64,000 nt of DNA. It comes from Clostridia bacterium (GTDB taxonomy: Bacteria; Bacillota; Clostridia; TANB77; CAG-508). The notes under the pieces were generated by a model that saw nothing but the letters and a program-made list of their open reading frames with translations, did not search any database and had not been told where the DNA came from. The translations under genes and the position numbers were made by a program. Where the stretch lies: contig JAFROW010000011.1 of NCBI GenBank assembly GCA_017429505.1, forward strand, positions 62,001 to 126,000, read 5' to 3'. Shown one piece after another: positions 17,882 through 26,341 of the stretch (positions are counted from its first letter, which is position 1; each line of letters starts with the position of its first letter).

Positions 17882-17910
17882 TTGACAATAAAACATGATA
17901 TAATTATTAT
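17882..17910 (+). promoter_or_regulatory. Sigma-A promoter of dxs
   Basis: TTGACA (17882-17887), a 17-base spacer and TATTAT (17905-17910) lie about 95 bases upstream of the dxs start. Confidence 0.65.
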
Positions 17911-18006
17911 GTTTTATATAAAATAAAAAATTTAACATTTATGCTAAAGATACAGTATAGAATGAATTTATAGTTTTTTATTAATGAATTAAAAGAGGTG
18001 TAAAAA

Positions 18007-19953
18007 ATGCTAGAAAAAATAAACAATGCAGAAGACTTAAAAAATCTAAACTTAAATGAAAAAAACATTTTAGCAAAAGAAATAAGAGAATATATATTAG
18101 AAGTAATATCAAAAAATGGAGGACATTTAGCATCAAATTTAGGAATTGTTGAATTAACACTAGCAATTCATAATGTATTTGACTTAAATAAAGATAAAGT
18201 AATTTGGGATGTCGGACATCAATCTTATGTGCACAAGATTTTAACAGGAAGAAAAGAGGAACTAAAAACAATTAGGACATTAGATGGAATTGCAGGATTT
18301 CCAAAAACAAGTGAATCTGAAACAGACTGTTTTAATACAGGACATAGCAGTACATCAATTTCCGCTGCAATGGGAATGGCAAAAGCAAGAGATTTAAAAA
18401 ATGAGGACCATTCTGTTATAGCAGTAATTGGAGATGGTGCATTAACCGGAGGAATGGCACTTGAGGCATTAAACCATGTTGGAAGTTCGAGAACAAGAAT
18501 GATAGTAATTCTTAATGATAACGAAATGAGTATTTCAAAAAACATAGGTGGAATAAATAAACTTTTAACAAGGCTTAGAGCTAAAAAAAGATATACTATT
18601 TCTAACAAAAAAGGAAGAAAAATAATTGAGAAGATTCCGTTAGTTGGAAATTCTATAGTAAAAGGTGTTACAAAATTAAAGAAAAGTATTAAACAACTTA
18701 TTTTACCTAGAATGTATTTTGAAGAAATTGGTTTTAAATATTTAGGACCTGTTGATGGCCATAATATAGAAGATTTAGAATATTTACTTTCAAGAGCAAA
18801 AGAACTTGACGAGCCTGTGCTTATCCATGTTTTAACCAAGAAAGGAAAAGGCTATGAGCCAGCTGAACAAAATCCAGATAGATTCCACGGAACAGGACCT
18901 TTTAATATAAAAACAGGAGAGTCTACAAAGAAAAGGTCAAAAGATTATTCTAAAGCATTTGGAGAAAAACTAATTGAGCTTGCTGAAAAAAATGATAAAA
19001 TAGTTGCAATTACAGCAGCAATGAGAGACGGAACAGGACTTAAAAACTTTTCTGAAAAATTTCCTGAAAGATTTTTTGATGTAGGAATTGCTGAACAACA
19101 TGCTCTAACATTTGCTGCAGGGCTTGCAAAAGAAGGTATGATTCCATTTGTACCGATTTATTCATCATTTTATCAAAGAGCATATGACCAAGTAATTCAC
19201 GATATTTGTATTCAAAAACTTCCTGTAATAATGTGTGTAGATAGAGCAGGATGTGTTGGAAATGACGGAGAAACTCACCAAGGACTATATGATATGGCAT
19301 TTTTTAAACTAGTTCCAAATATTACAATTATGGCTCCAAAAGATTTTGAGGAATTAGCTCAAATGATGGATTTTGCAATTGATTTAAAAGCTCCGGTAGT
19401 TATTAGATATCCGAGAGGTGGAGAAGCGGATATTAAATTTGAAAAACATGAAGGAATAGAGTTGGGACAAGAAGAATCAGGACAGGTTAAATTAGTACAA
19501 AACGAATTAAGACAGATTGAGTTAGGAAAAGCTGAAATTTTGAGAGAGGGCGAAGATGTTACAATTATTGGAATTGGCAAAATGACAGCTACTGCAATGA
19601 ATGTAGCGAATAAACTTGAAAAAGATGGGATTCATGCAGAGGTTATTAATGCAAGATTTTTAAAACCTATAGATGAAAAGGCGATTAAAGAATCTATTTC
19701 TAAAACAAAATTTGTAATTACAATTGAAGATGGAACAAAAATTGGTGGACTTGGAAGTTCTGTTAAAGAGCTTATTGTAAATAATAATATAGAAGATGTA
19801 CAAATAAAATGCTTTGCTTATCCAGATGAGTTTATAAGACATGGCTCAGTTCCTGAGTTAGAAAAGGTTTATGGATTGGATTGTGAGAGTATTTATAATT
19901 TTTTGAAAAAGTTGTTGAAAGATAATAAAAAAGATGATACAATACAAACATGA
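18007..19953 (+). CDS. dxs: 1-deoxy-D-xylulose-5-phosphate synthase
   Basis: DXS condenses pyruvate with glyceraldehyde-3-phosphate using thiamine diphosphate, the first step of the MEP isoprenoid pathway. Landmarks are GHLASNLGIVELTLAIHNVF, WDVGHQSYVHKILTGR, the cofactor motif GDGALTGGMALEALN, and the C-terminal half with DVGIAEQHALTFAAGLA and DRAGCVGNDGETHQGLYD. Length of 648 is some 25 residues above usual. The extra sequence is a Gln/Glu-rich linker (about residues 480-510) holding two imperfect copies of IELG(Q/K), between the pyrimidine-binding and C-terminal domains. AAAGAGGTG is the ribosome binding site. Confidence 0.95.
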   Translation: MLEKINNAEDLKNLNLNEKNILAKEIREYILEVISKNGGHLASNLGIVELTLAIHNVFDLNKDKVIWDVGHQSYVHKILTGRKEELKTIRTLDGIAGFPKTSESETDCFNTGHSSTSISAAMGMAKARDLKNEDHSVIAVIGDGALTGGMALEALNHVGSSRTRMIVILNDNEMSISKNIGGINKLLTRLRAKKRYTISNKKGRKIIEKIPLVGNSIVKGVTKLKKSIKQLILPRMYFEEIGFKYLGPVDGHNIEDLEYLLSRAKELDEPVLIHVLTKKGKGYEPAEQNPDRFHGTGPFNIKTGESTKKRSKDYSKAFGEKLIELAEKNDKIVAITAAMRDGTGLKNFSEKFPERFFDVGIAEQHALTFAAGLAKEGMIPFVPIYSSFYQRAYDQVIHDICIQKLPVIMCVDRAGCVGNDGETHQGLYDMAFFKLVPNITIMAPKDFEELAQMMDFAIDLKAPVVIRYPRGGEADIKFEKHEGIELGQEESGQVKLVQNELRQIELGKAEILREGEDVTIIGIGKMTATAMNVANKLEKDGIHAEVINARFLKPIDEKAIKESISKTKFVITIEDGTKIGGLGSSVKELIVNNNIEDVQIKCFAYPDEFIRHGSVPELEKVYGLDCESIYNFLKKLLKDNKKDDTIQT

Positions 19954-19978
19954 GTTCTTGAAATAGGATGTGATAATT

Positions 19979-20911
19979 ATGAATAAAGAAAATAATATCG
20001 CACCAATAAACGAAGATTTAAATGTAGCAAAATATGAACCAGAAAATATTAAAAATTTGATTTATACGATAAGAGGAAAGCAAGTAATGATAGATAGTGA
20101 TTTAGCAAAGCTATATAAATGTAAAAATGGTACAAAAACTATAAATCAAGCTGTGAAAAGAAATACTGATAGATTTCCACAAAGATTTATGTTTCAATTA
20201 AATGAAGACGAATATAACCATATGTGGTCCCAAACTGGGACCACATATGGTAACGAAATGCAAAAATATAGAAGAAAAGAACATTTACCATATGCTTTTA
20301 CTGAACAAGGCATAGCAATGCTTGCAACTGTTATAAAAACCGAAATAGCAATAAAAGTAAGTATTAGTATAATGGATGCTTTTGTTGAGATGAGAAAATT
20401 TTTATCTAATAATGGACAAATATTCGAAAGATTAACTATTGTAGAATATAAACTATTAGAACATGATAATAAATTTCAAGAAGTATTTAATCAATTTCAA
20501 CATAAAGAAAATGTTAAACAAAAAGTATTTTTTGATGGACAAGTCTATGATGCTTTTAGTATGGTTATTGATTTAATAAAAAAAGCTAAAAGTGAAATAA
20601 TTTTAATAGATAATTATGTGGATATAGATACACTAAATATATTGTCGAAGAAAAATGATACTGTAAATGTAGAAATATATACAAAAAGTAATACAAAACT
20701 AACTGCAAAAGATATTAATAATTTTAATTTACAATATCCAAAATTAGAAGTTAAGTATACAGAGACTTTTCATGATAGATTTTTGATATTAGATAGAAAA
20801 TATATTTATCATATAGGTGCATCAATCAAAGATTTAGGTAAGAAATGTTTTGGCATTACACTTATTAAGTATGATGCAATAATAAAAGATATATTAGGGA
20901 AATTATACTAG
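19979..20911 (+). CDS. ORF6N-domain DNA-binding protein with PLD-like C-terminal domain
   Basis: A 310-residue protein. Residues about 20-125 form an ORF6N domain, a phage-associated DNA-binding module: YTIRGKQVMIDSDLAKLYKC, VKRNTDRFPQRFMFQLNEDE and HLPYAFTEQGIAMLATVI. After a helical linker, residues about 185-310 resemble a phospholipase-D-like domain: ILIDNYVDIDTLNIL, then FHDRFLILDRKYIYHIGAS, where HDRF-x-x-x-D stands for the HxK motif. Such genes are frequent in gut Firmicutes and prophages. ATG 19979 follows ATAGGATG. A 14-bp perfect palindrome lies within the coding region at 20218-20250. Confidence 0.78.
   Translation: MNKENNIAPINEDLNVAKYEPENIKNLIYTIRGKQVMIDSDLAKLYKCKNGTKTINQAVKRNTDRFPQRFMFQLNEDEYNHMWSQTGTTYGNEMQKYRRKEHLPYAFTEQGIAMLATVIKTEIAIKVSISIMDAFVEMRKFLSNNGQIFERLTIVEYKLLEHDNKFQEVFNQFQHKENVKQKVFFDGQVYDAFSMVIDLIKKAKSEIILIDNYVDIDTLNILSKKNDTVNVEIYTKSNTKLTAKDINNFNLQYPKLEVKYTETFHDRFLILDRKYIYHIGASIKDLGKKCFGITLIKYDAIIKDILGKLY
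20218..20250. repeat. Perfect 14-bp inverted repeat inside the ORF6N gene
   Basis: CCATATGTGGTCCC (20218-20231) and its exact reverse complement (20237-20250) surround AAACT. It encodes NHMWSQTGTTYG within the DNA-binding domain. Its GC content is above that of the surrounding gene. Confidence 0.9.
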
Positions 20912-21001
20912 AGTAGATAAATAAAAATCTTTAATAAAAAACAAAGAAAAATGGAGTTATTGAGAGACAATTGCTAATTTATAGTAAGAGGGGAGAAAAA
21001 A

Positions 21002-22372
21002 ATGAATAAATTTGAGTTTTATCAAAGAATGAGAGAATTTGTTAGTTTATTTGATACTATGTCTGCTACAGGAGATTATAATAAAATTCATATTGAAATG
21101 GAAAAAATGAAAAAAATGGCTGTAGAAAATGGATTTAATTTTACAGAAATATATAATGAAGTCAGAAAAATTTCAAATTGTAAAATAAAATCAGATTTTC
21201 TAAATCCATTAACAGATGAGCTATGTGAGGCAATTCTTAATCAAATTTTAGAGAAAGGTAGAGTTGAAATTAGACAAATAAGAACCGGTACCTATGTGCA
21301 TAGAGGAAAAAATGACTTTGATAGTGAGTATCTAAAAGAAGCAGAGCTAAAATCAATGAATGTTGGACTTCAGATTTTTTTAGATAATATAAAATTAAAA
21401 AAATATAACTTATTGGATCCTAAATGGTATAAAAGAATAAATGAGATAGGAATAGATAAATTAGAAGAATATTTAAAATCTGGAATATGTGATAATGATA
21501 AATTAAGATTATTCTTGGAAAAAGTTTTTGAAAGTTGTTATGATTCTAATGGGAATGACACAATGATAGGAGAACAACCAATACATACATTTGACGATAA
21601 AGAAGATGTATATAGACTATATTTTAATATGCCAAAAAACAAGGAAACGATAGGATTTATAAGAGACTATCAGATCCTTTGTCAACAAGCAGGTATACCA
21701 TTTAAAATGAAGCCTTTTAAAAATATGGAAGAAGTAGCAAATGATACTACAATTTTTTACTCATCTTATATAGATATTAATACAAGATTAAAGATTATAA
21801 AAGAACTATAAAAAAAATATCCTAATATGCAATTGGGTACACCACCGATTGCGTGTTCTACAATTGATGGAATTGAGCAAGTAGGATTCTGCAGTATGGG
21901 AGTTGTAATTGAATTAGATAAAGGTATATATAAGAATTTTATGACTTATAATGATTACATTAATTATTTGGCTGATGTTGCCTTATCTGAAATTTTTGGA
22001 AATAGTTTAAGCACTAGTTCTACTGATTTAAGTGAACAATATGAATCATTTAAGAATAAGAATTTAAGAAATATGTTTACTTCAATGATACGTGGAATAG
22101 GTTTATCAAATAAGAATTATATTGAAAAAGTACAAAAAATTTTATATACAGTTTTATCAGACCCATTACGAAAAAAAGTAATAATACAGCAACTAAAAAA
22201 AACAATGCAAAAGTACCATAATATGAATCAAGGATATCCATATGATTATGATAGCAATATTGCAACAGATACATGGTATATTGATAAAGAAAGGCAAAAA
22301 TATCCTGAATATGAGGTTGCAACAGGTTCTATTAAGAGTGAAAAAGAAGATAATACTGAAGTGAGTTTATGA
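21002..22372 (+). pseudogene. Unrecognised protein gene split by one in-frame TAA
   Basis: Two frames of 269 and 181 residues lie in the same reading frame and are separated only by the TAA at 21809-21811 and a few codons. Reading through gives one protein of about 456 residues: ...RLKIIKEL, stop, KKYPNMQLGTPPIACSTIDG.... The first part has an acidic helical start and VYRLYFNMPKNKETIGFIRD, then GIPFKMKPF and IFYSSYIDINTR. The second starts with a Gly/Ser-rich strand region and ends in a Lys-rich helical tail. The middle recalls HopA1-like effector proteins (R-x-Y-x-N ... I-P-F ... K), but this is weak. AGGGGAG precedes the ATG. A single base change (such as CAA, GAA or AAA to TAA) would explain the split. 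Confidence 0.55.
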
Positions 22373-22486
22373 TGAATAAAAATTAAAAAATGGAACTAGA
22401 TTACATACTAGCTCTTTAAAAATGTCTGCAAAATACTATGCAAAATCAATAAATTATGATATAATTGCGTAAAAAAGAGGTAATTT

Positions 22487-23164
22487 ATGTTAAAAGAATG
22501 GACAAAGTTAGAAAAGACACTATTATATGGAAGTTGTATTATTGTATTGATAGTAGGAATTATTTTTAAATCTGATATTTTAACAACTTCATGTTCAATT
22601 ATAGATATAATAGCTATGTTATTAATAGCAAAAGGAAAAAATATTGGGCAATTATTAGGGGTTTTAATAACAGTATTATATTCTATAGTGTCTTTTAAAA
22701 ATGGGTTTTATGGAGAAGTAATAATATATATATTTATGATGCTTCCAATGTATTTGATTGGTATTGTATCATGGATAAAACATAAAAATAAAGAAACCAA
22801 TTCAGTAGAAATAAACAATATTTACAAAAGCGAATGGATTATAGTTTCAATAGTATCGGTTATAGTATTTACAGGAGTTTATTATTTATTAAAAGCATTC
22901 AATACAAACGAATTGTTGGTATCAACACTTTCTGTTTTAGCTAGTTTATTTGGAATTTATTTTCAAATAAGAAGAAGCAGATATACTTTTTCTTTCTTTA
23001 TTATAAATGACATTATTCTATCTGTATTATGGGGAATTCCTATTATAAATGGAAATTTTAGTTTATTACCAATATTTTTAGATCCTGTAATTAACTTTCT
23101 AAATGATACATATGGCTTTTATAATTGGACAAGATTAGAGAAAAAACAAAAAGAAAAATGTTAA
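22487..23164 (+). CDS. pnuC: PnuC-family nicotinamide riboside/NMN transporter
   Basis: A 225-residue protein with seven membrane segments. The PnuC signature shows in GQLLGVLITVLYSIVSFKNG, YGEVIIYIFMMLPMYLIGIV, the SW motif region SWIKHKN, and the C-terminal FLDPVINFLNDTYGFYNW (consensus N-D-x-Y-G-F-x-N-W). PnuC facilitates uptake of a vitamin B3 ribonucleoside, which is trapped by phosphorylation. A TATAAT box lies near 22459 and AGAGGT before the ATG. I see no NAD-II or other riboswitch-like structure in the short upstream region. The NadR-like gene at 12666 would act downstream. Confidence 0.9.
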   Translation: MLKEWTKLEKTLLYGSCIIVLIVGIIFKSDILTTSCSIIDIIAMLLIAKGKNIGQLLGVLITVLYSIVSFKNGFYGEVIIYIFMMLPMYLIGIVSWIKHKNKETNSVEINNIYKSEWIIVSIVSVIVFTGVYYLLKAFNTNELLVSTLSVLASLFGIYFQIRRSRYTFSFFIINDIILSVLWGIPIINGNFSLLPIFLDPVINFLNDTYGFYNWTRLEKKQKEKC

Positions 23165-23204
23165 AATAATAGAAGTATATAAGAAGTTAGGAGAGTGAGT
23201 TAAC

Positions 23205-23642
23205 ATGGGAAAGGTAATTGTCGGTGGTGTAATTGAAAAAGATGGTAAGTTTCTTTTAGTACAAGAAGCAAAAGAAAAATGTAGAGGAAAATGGAATATT
23301 CCAGCAGGGCATTTAAAGACTAATGAAAGTATTATAGATGGTGCCAAAAGGGAAGTACAAGAAGAAACTGGCTGTGATATTGAATTAACAGGAATATTAC
23401 AAATAGGAAATATTGTTTTAAAGGATGATATTATTATAACAGTAATTTTTTCAACCAAATTACTAAAAGAAAATATTAAATATGATAAAAATGAAATTTT
23501 AGATGTAAAATGGTTTACTTATGAAGAATTACTTAATATGAAAGACGAATTAAGAGAATATAATTGGATTATTAATAGTATTTCTACATTAATTGAAAAT
23601 AAAGTAGCAGATATTGATTTAGTTAAAATTATTTATTTATAA
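23205..23642 (+). CDS. Nudix hydrolase
   Basis: A 145-residue Nudix protein: GHLKTNESIIDGAKREVQEETG gives a complete Nudix box, preceded by GKVIVGGVIEKDGKFLLVQE and RGKWNIPAG. It is closely similar to the Nudix gene at 24157 (shared GG-x-(I/L)-EKDGKFLLVQE and D-G-A-K-R-E), indicating a tandem duplication interrupted by a HIT-like gene. GGAGAGTGAG precedes the ATG. The substrate is unknown. Confidence 0.88.
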   Translation: MGKVIVGGVIEKDGKFLLVQEAKEKCRGKWNIPAGHLKTNESIIDGAKREVQEETGCDIELTGILQIGNIVLKDDIIITVIFSTKLLKENIKYDKNEILDVKWFTYEELLNMKDELREYNWIINSISTLIENKVADIDLVKIIYL

Positions 23643-23670
23643 TATATTAGAGGAAAGAAGGAGAGAAAAT

Positions 23671-24093
23671 ATGGATTTAGAGTTTATGAAAAAATTTAGA
23701 CCAAATGAATTATGTGTTAAAGAATTTAAATATTGGATAGTTTGTGTTAGAGCAAAACAAGTAACATTAGGAGATGTAGTTATTTTATTAAAGAGAGAAA
23801 CTGAAAATGTTAGTGGTATGTTACCAGAGGAAGGGGCTGAATTTCCTGAAGTTATTAAATGGTATGAAAACATTTGTAGAGAAAAATTTGGAGCAGTAAA
23901 ATTTAATTATATGATTATGATGATGAAAGACCCATTTGTTCATTATCATGCTTTTCCAAGGTATGATAGAAGTATTAACATGTTTGGAAAAGAATGGGAA
24001 GATAAAGATGCAAGAAATACTCTAATTAATTTTGGAACAGTAGACAAGTTAGATGATGAAATGTTGTTTAAGATAAGGGATTATATGAAATAA
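23671..24093 (+). CDS. HIT-like family protein
   Basis: A 140-residue protein with features of the HIT superfamily (nucleotide hydrolases and transferases such as Ap4A hydrolase). It has WIVCVRAKQVTLGDVVILLK near the start, EFPEVIKWYENI in the helix, and HYHAFPRYDRS near residue 92 in place of the His-x-His-x-His motif. Only two of the three histidines are present, so catalysis may differ. It lies between two duplicated Nudix genes with GGAGAGAA before its ATG, suggesting a shared nucleotide-related role. Confidence 0.68.
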   Translation: MDLEFMKKFRPNELCVKEFKYWIVCVRAKQVTLGDVVILLKRETENVSGMLPEEGAEFPEVIKWYENICREKFGAVKFNYMIMMMKDPFVHYHAFPRYDRSINMFGKEWEDKDARNTLINFGTVDKLDDEMLFKIRDYMK

Positions 24094-24156
24094 TATTTTT
24101 CATACTTTTAAAGATTTTTTATAACTATATGTGCTATAAAAAGCAAGGAGGAAAAA

Positions 24157-24597
24157 ATGAAAATAAAAGTAGTCACCGGAGGTATTCTAGAAAAAGACGG
24201 AAAGTTTTTATTGGTCCAAGAGAGCCAAAAAATATGTAAAGGAAAATGGTGTATTCCTGCAGGAGGGCTAGATGAAACAGAATCTTTAATTGATGGTGCA
24301 AAAAGAGAAATATTTGAAGAAACAGGCTGTAAAGTTGAGATAACGGGAATACTAGAAATAGTAAATGAAATCCTTGAAGGTATTAATGTAGTGGTATTTT
24401 TATTTGATACCAAAATTGTTAATGAAAGTATTAAAGTAGATGGAACAGAAATATTAAATGCAGAATGGTTTAATTATGACGAAGTTTTAAATATGAAAGC
24501 AAAAAATGAACTTAGAGCAGATGGATATTTTTTAAGTGCAATAAGAAACAAAATGAATAACAAAATACAAACTTTAGATATAATAAAAACTAAATAA
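24157..24597 (+). CDS. Nudix hydrolase, paralogue of the gene at 23205
   Basis: A 146-residue Nudix protein with GGLDETESLIDGAKREIFEETG as an intact Nudix box and the same start (TGGILEKDGKFLLVQES) as its neighbour two genes upstream. AAGGAGG lies 6 bases before the ATG. The two copies differ in the residues after the box (EVLNMKAKNELRADGYFLSA against EELLNMKDELREYNWIINSI), so substrate preference may have diverged. Confidence 0.88.
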   Translation: MKIKVVTGGILEKDGKFLLVQESQKICKGKWCIPAGGLDETESLIDGAKREIFEETGCKVEITGILEIVNEILEGINVVVFLFDTKIVNESIKVDGTEILNAEWFNYDEVLNMKAKNELRADGYFLSAIRNKMNNKIQTLDIIKTK

Positions 24598-24645
24598 AAT
24601 AAAAATAGAGAGAATATGATAATAAAGAAAATTTGGAGGAAGAGA

Positions 24646-25323
24646 ATGGGCATTAATTTTGGGAGGAAGAGGAGAGATTGGATGAAAGGTTTTTCAACCA
24701 AAAATCCAAATAAGAATAAAGATATGGTGCCAGTACGAATGGGAAGTGAGTGTATCAATCTTAGCAAAAAAGTGGTACATGAAGCTGGACTGAAGCATCT
24801 AGCTATTCATATAGTTGTAATTAGTGAGGATGGTAAAAGAATTTTATTAGTACAAAGGGCTAATAAAAAAATGTATCCAAAAATGTGGGATATTGCAGTA
24901 GGGCGTCATATTGAAGTTGGAAATGGAACACCAAATGAAGTTGCTCGCAAAGCTTTTAAAGAAGAAATACAACATCGTTGGGGATCAGTAATTATGAAAG
25001 TAAAATTGTCAGAGATATTTCCATTTACGATTGAAAATGAGTCTAGAGTTAATAATGAAGAAGTAATGGTTTATCTTATGAAAAGAGATGATATAGATAT
25101 TTCCATTATCAATAAAAATATTAATAAAAAAGAGGCAATTGAAGCTAAATGGGTTACAATTGAAGAATTTAAAACATATTTATCAGAAAAAAATATTGTT
25201 CCACATAAATATTTAGAGAGAATGGAAAATTATATGAGTTTTAATGAATTATGCAGAATATTAGAAGATGAAGAAAAACAATATGAGTCGGAATTATGTG
25301 AATCTGAATATGAATTAAGATAA
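24646..25323 (+). CDS. Nudix-fold protein with a degenerate Nudix box
   Basis: A protein of about 225 residues resembling YfcD/IDI-type Nudix enzymes: HLAIHIVVISEDGKRILLVQ, then MYPKMWDIAVGRHIEVG. The box itself is degenerate: RHIEVGNGTPNEVARKAFKEE has an insertion, lacks the Arg-Glu pair and ends EEIQHRWG in place of EExGU, so hydrolase activity is doubtful. GTGCCAGTACGAATGG encodes an extra N-terminal segment. Starts at 24646 (GGAGGA, 5-base spacing) and 24682 (GAGGAGAGA) are both plausible. The tail is acidic. Confidence 0.72.
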   Translation: MGINFGRKRRDWMKGFSTKNPNKNKDMVPVRMGSECINLSKKVVHEAGLKHLAIHIVVISEDGKRILLVQRANKKMYPKMWDIAVGRHIEVGNGTPNEVARKAFKEEIQHRWGSVIMKVKLSEIFPFTIENESRVNNEEVMVYLMKRDDIDISIINKNINKKEAIEAKWVTIEEFKTYLSEKNIVPHKYLERMENYMSFNELCRILEDEEKQYESELCESEYELR

Positions 25324-25455
25324 GATATTGACACAGAAAACAATTATAGTTATGAAGCAATATATTAATTAAAAGACCATGGAATATATCAACAAAAATT
25401 ATTAAAAAAAATTTAATCGCTTATTCATGGACTAAAAAGAGAAAGGATTTATTAT

Positions 25456-26007
25456 ATGAACAATTATTTATTAATACATGGTAGTTTTGGAAGTCCATTT
25501 GTAAATTGGTTTCCATATTTAAGAAATGAGATAGAAAAAAGAGATTATGTGGTATATACTCCAGATTTTCCAACAGGTGTAGGGTATCAAAACTATGAAA
25601 ATTGGTCTAGGGTATTAGAAGCATATATTAGTAGCGATATTATTAATGAAAATACAGTAATATTTGCCCATTCGATTGCTCCTATATTTGTCTGTAAATT
25701 TCTAGTAGACCATAATATACGAGTTAAAAGATTAGTTTTTGTATGTGGATTCAACAATTATTTTGGAATAAATGAAGAATATGACAAAGTAAATCATACA
25801 ATGTATTTTGATAAATTAAAAGATGTAAAAGGTTTAGCAGAACAGATCGTTTGTTTCTACTCAAAAAATGATCCTTATGTAAAATATGAGGCAGAAAAAG
25901 AATTCGCTGATATAATAGCAACAAAACAAATAGTAATTGATGATGGAGGACATTTAAATTCGGAAAGTGGATATACTGAGTTTAAGGAATTGTTGGAATA
26001 TTTATAA
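25456..26007 (+). CDS. RBBP9/YdeN-family serine hydrolase
   Basis: A 183-residue alpha/beta hydrolase of the small RBBP9/YdeN class. It has YLLIHGSFGSPFVNWFPYLR at the start (oxyanion HG), the nucleophile elbow in VIFAHSIAP, an Asp in CFYSKNDPYV and the catalytic His in DDGGHLNSESG. The elbow reads A-H-S-I-A where G-H-S-x-G is usual; this is tolerated in the family. GAAAGGATT precedes the ATG. The natural substrate is unknown. Confidence 0.82.
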   Translation: MNNYLLIHGSFGSPFVNWFPYLRNEIEKRDYVVYTPDFPTGVGYQNYENWSRVLEAYISSDIINENTVIFAHSIAPIFVCKFLVDHNIRVKRLVFVCGFNNYFGINEEYDKVNHTMYFDKLKDVKGLAEQIVCFYSKNDPYVKYEAEKEFADIIATKQIVIDDGGHLNSESGYTEFKELLEYL

Positions 26008-26054
26008 TTATAAATTAGAATTTTTAAGTGTAACTAAAAAAGGTTATTATTTAA

Positions 26055-26085
26055 GTCTTGAATTGAAGTAAATTCAAGGCTTTTT
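26055..26085 (+). terminator. Terminator after the serine hydrolase
   Basis: GTCTTGAATT (26055-26064) pairs with AATTCAAGGC (26071-26080) and is followed by five T. A near copy lies at 28801. The stretch 26086-26341 holds the second Rpn promoter cassette and otherwise featureless AT-rich leader. Confidence 0.85.
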
Positions 26086-26126
26086 GTATGAAAATAATTG
26101 CTAAAAACAAACTAATTATCAGATTT

Positions 26127-26181
26127 TGTCGGATTATGTCGAAATATTTTTCTTGATTTTTCAATACTTATATGGTATTAT
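26127..26181 (+). promoter_or_regulatory. Rpn promoter cassette 2 with two Spo0A-like boxes
   Basis: TGTCGGA (26127-26133) and TGTCGAA (26137-26143) are 10 bases apart. TTGATT (26153-26158), a 17-base spacer and TATTAT (26176-26181) follow. Spacings are identical to those upstream of the other Rpn gene at 16344-16398. Confidence 0.6.
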
Positions 26182-26341
26182 ATTACCATAAACAACTTAG
26201 CAGATACAAAATTTTTAAATTATTTCAAAAATTTTATTCATATTTTTTTATCAAAAAAGTTTATTCTTTTGTTTTTGAATTTAATTTCTAAGTTTTAAAT
26301 CTATAAGCAGTTTAAATATAGCAAATCAAGGAGGAATGTTT

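Noticed and set aside
22380..22486. A vitamin B3/NAD riboswitch upstream of pnuC.
   Set aside because: Only about 40 bases separate the -10-like box from the start codon, too little for a riboswitch aptamer, and no conserved structure is visible.
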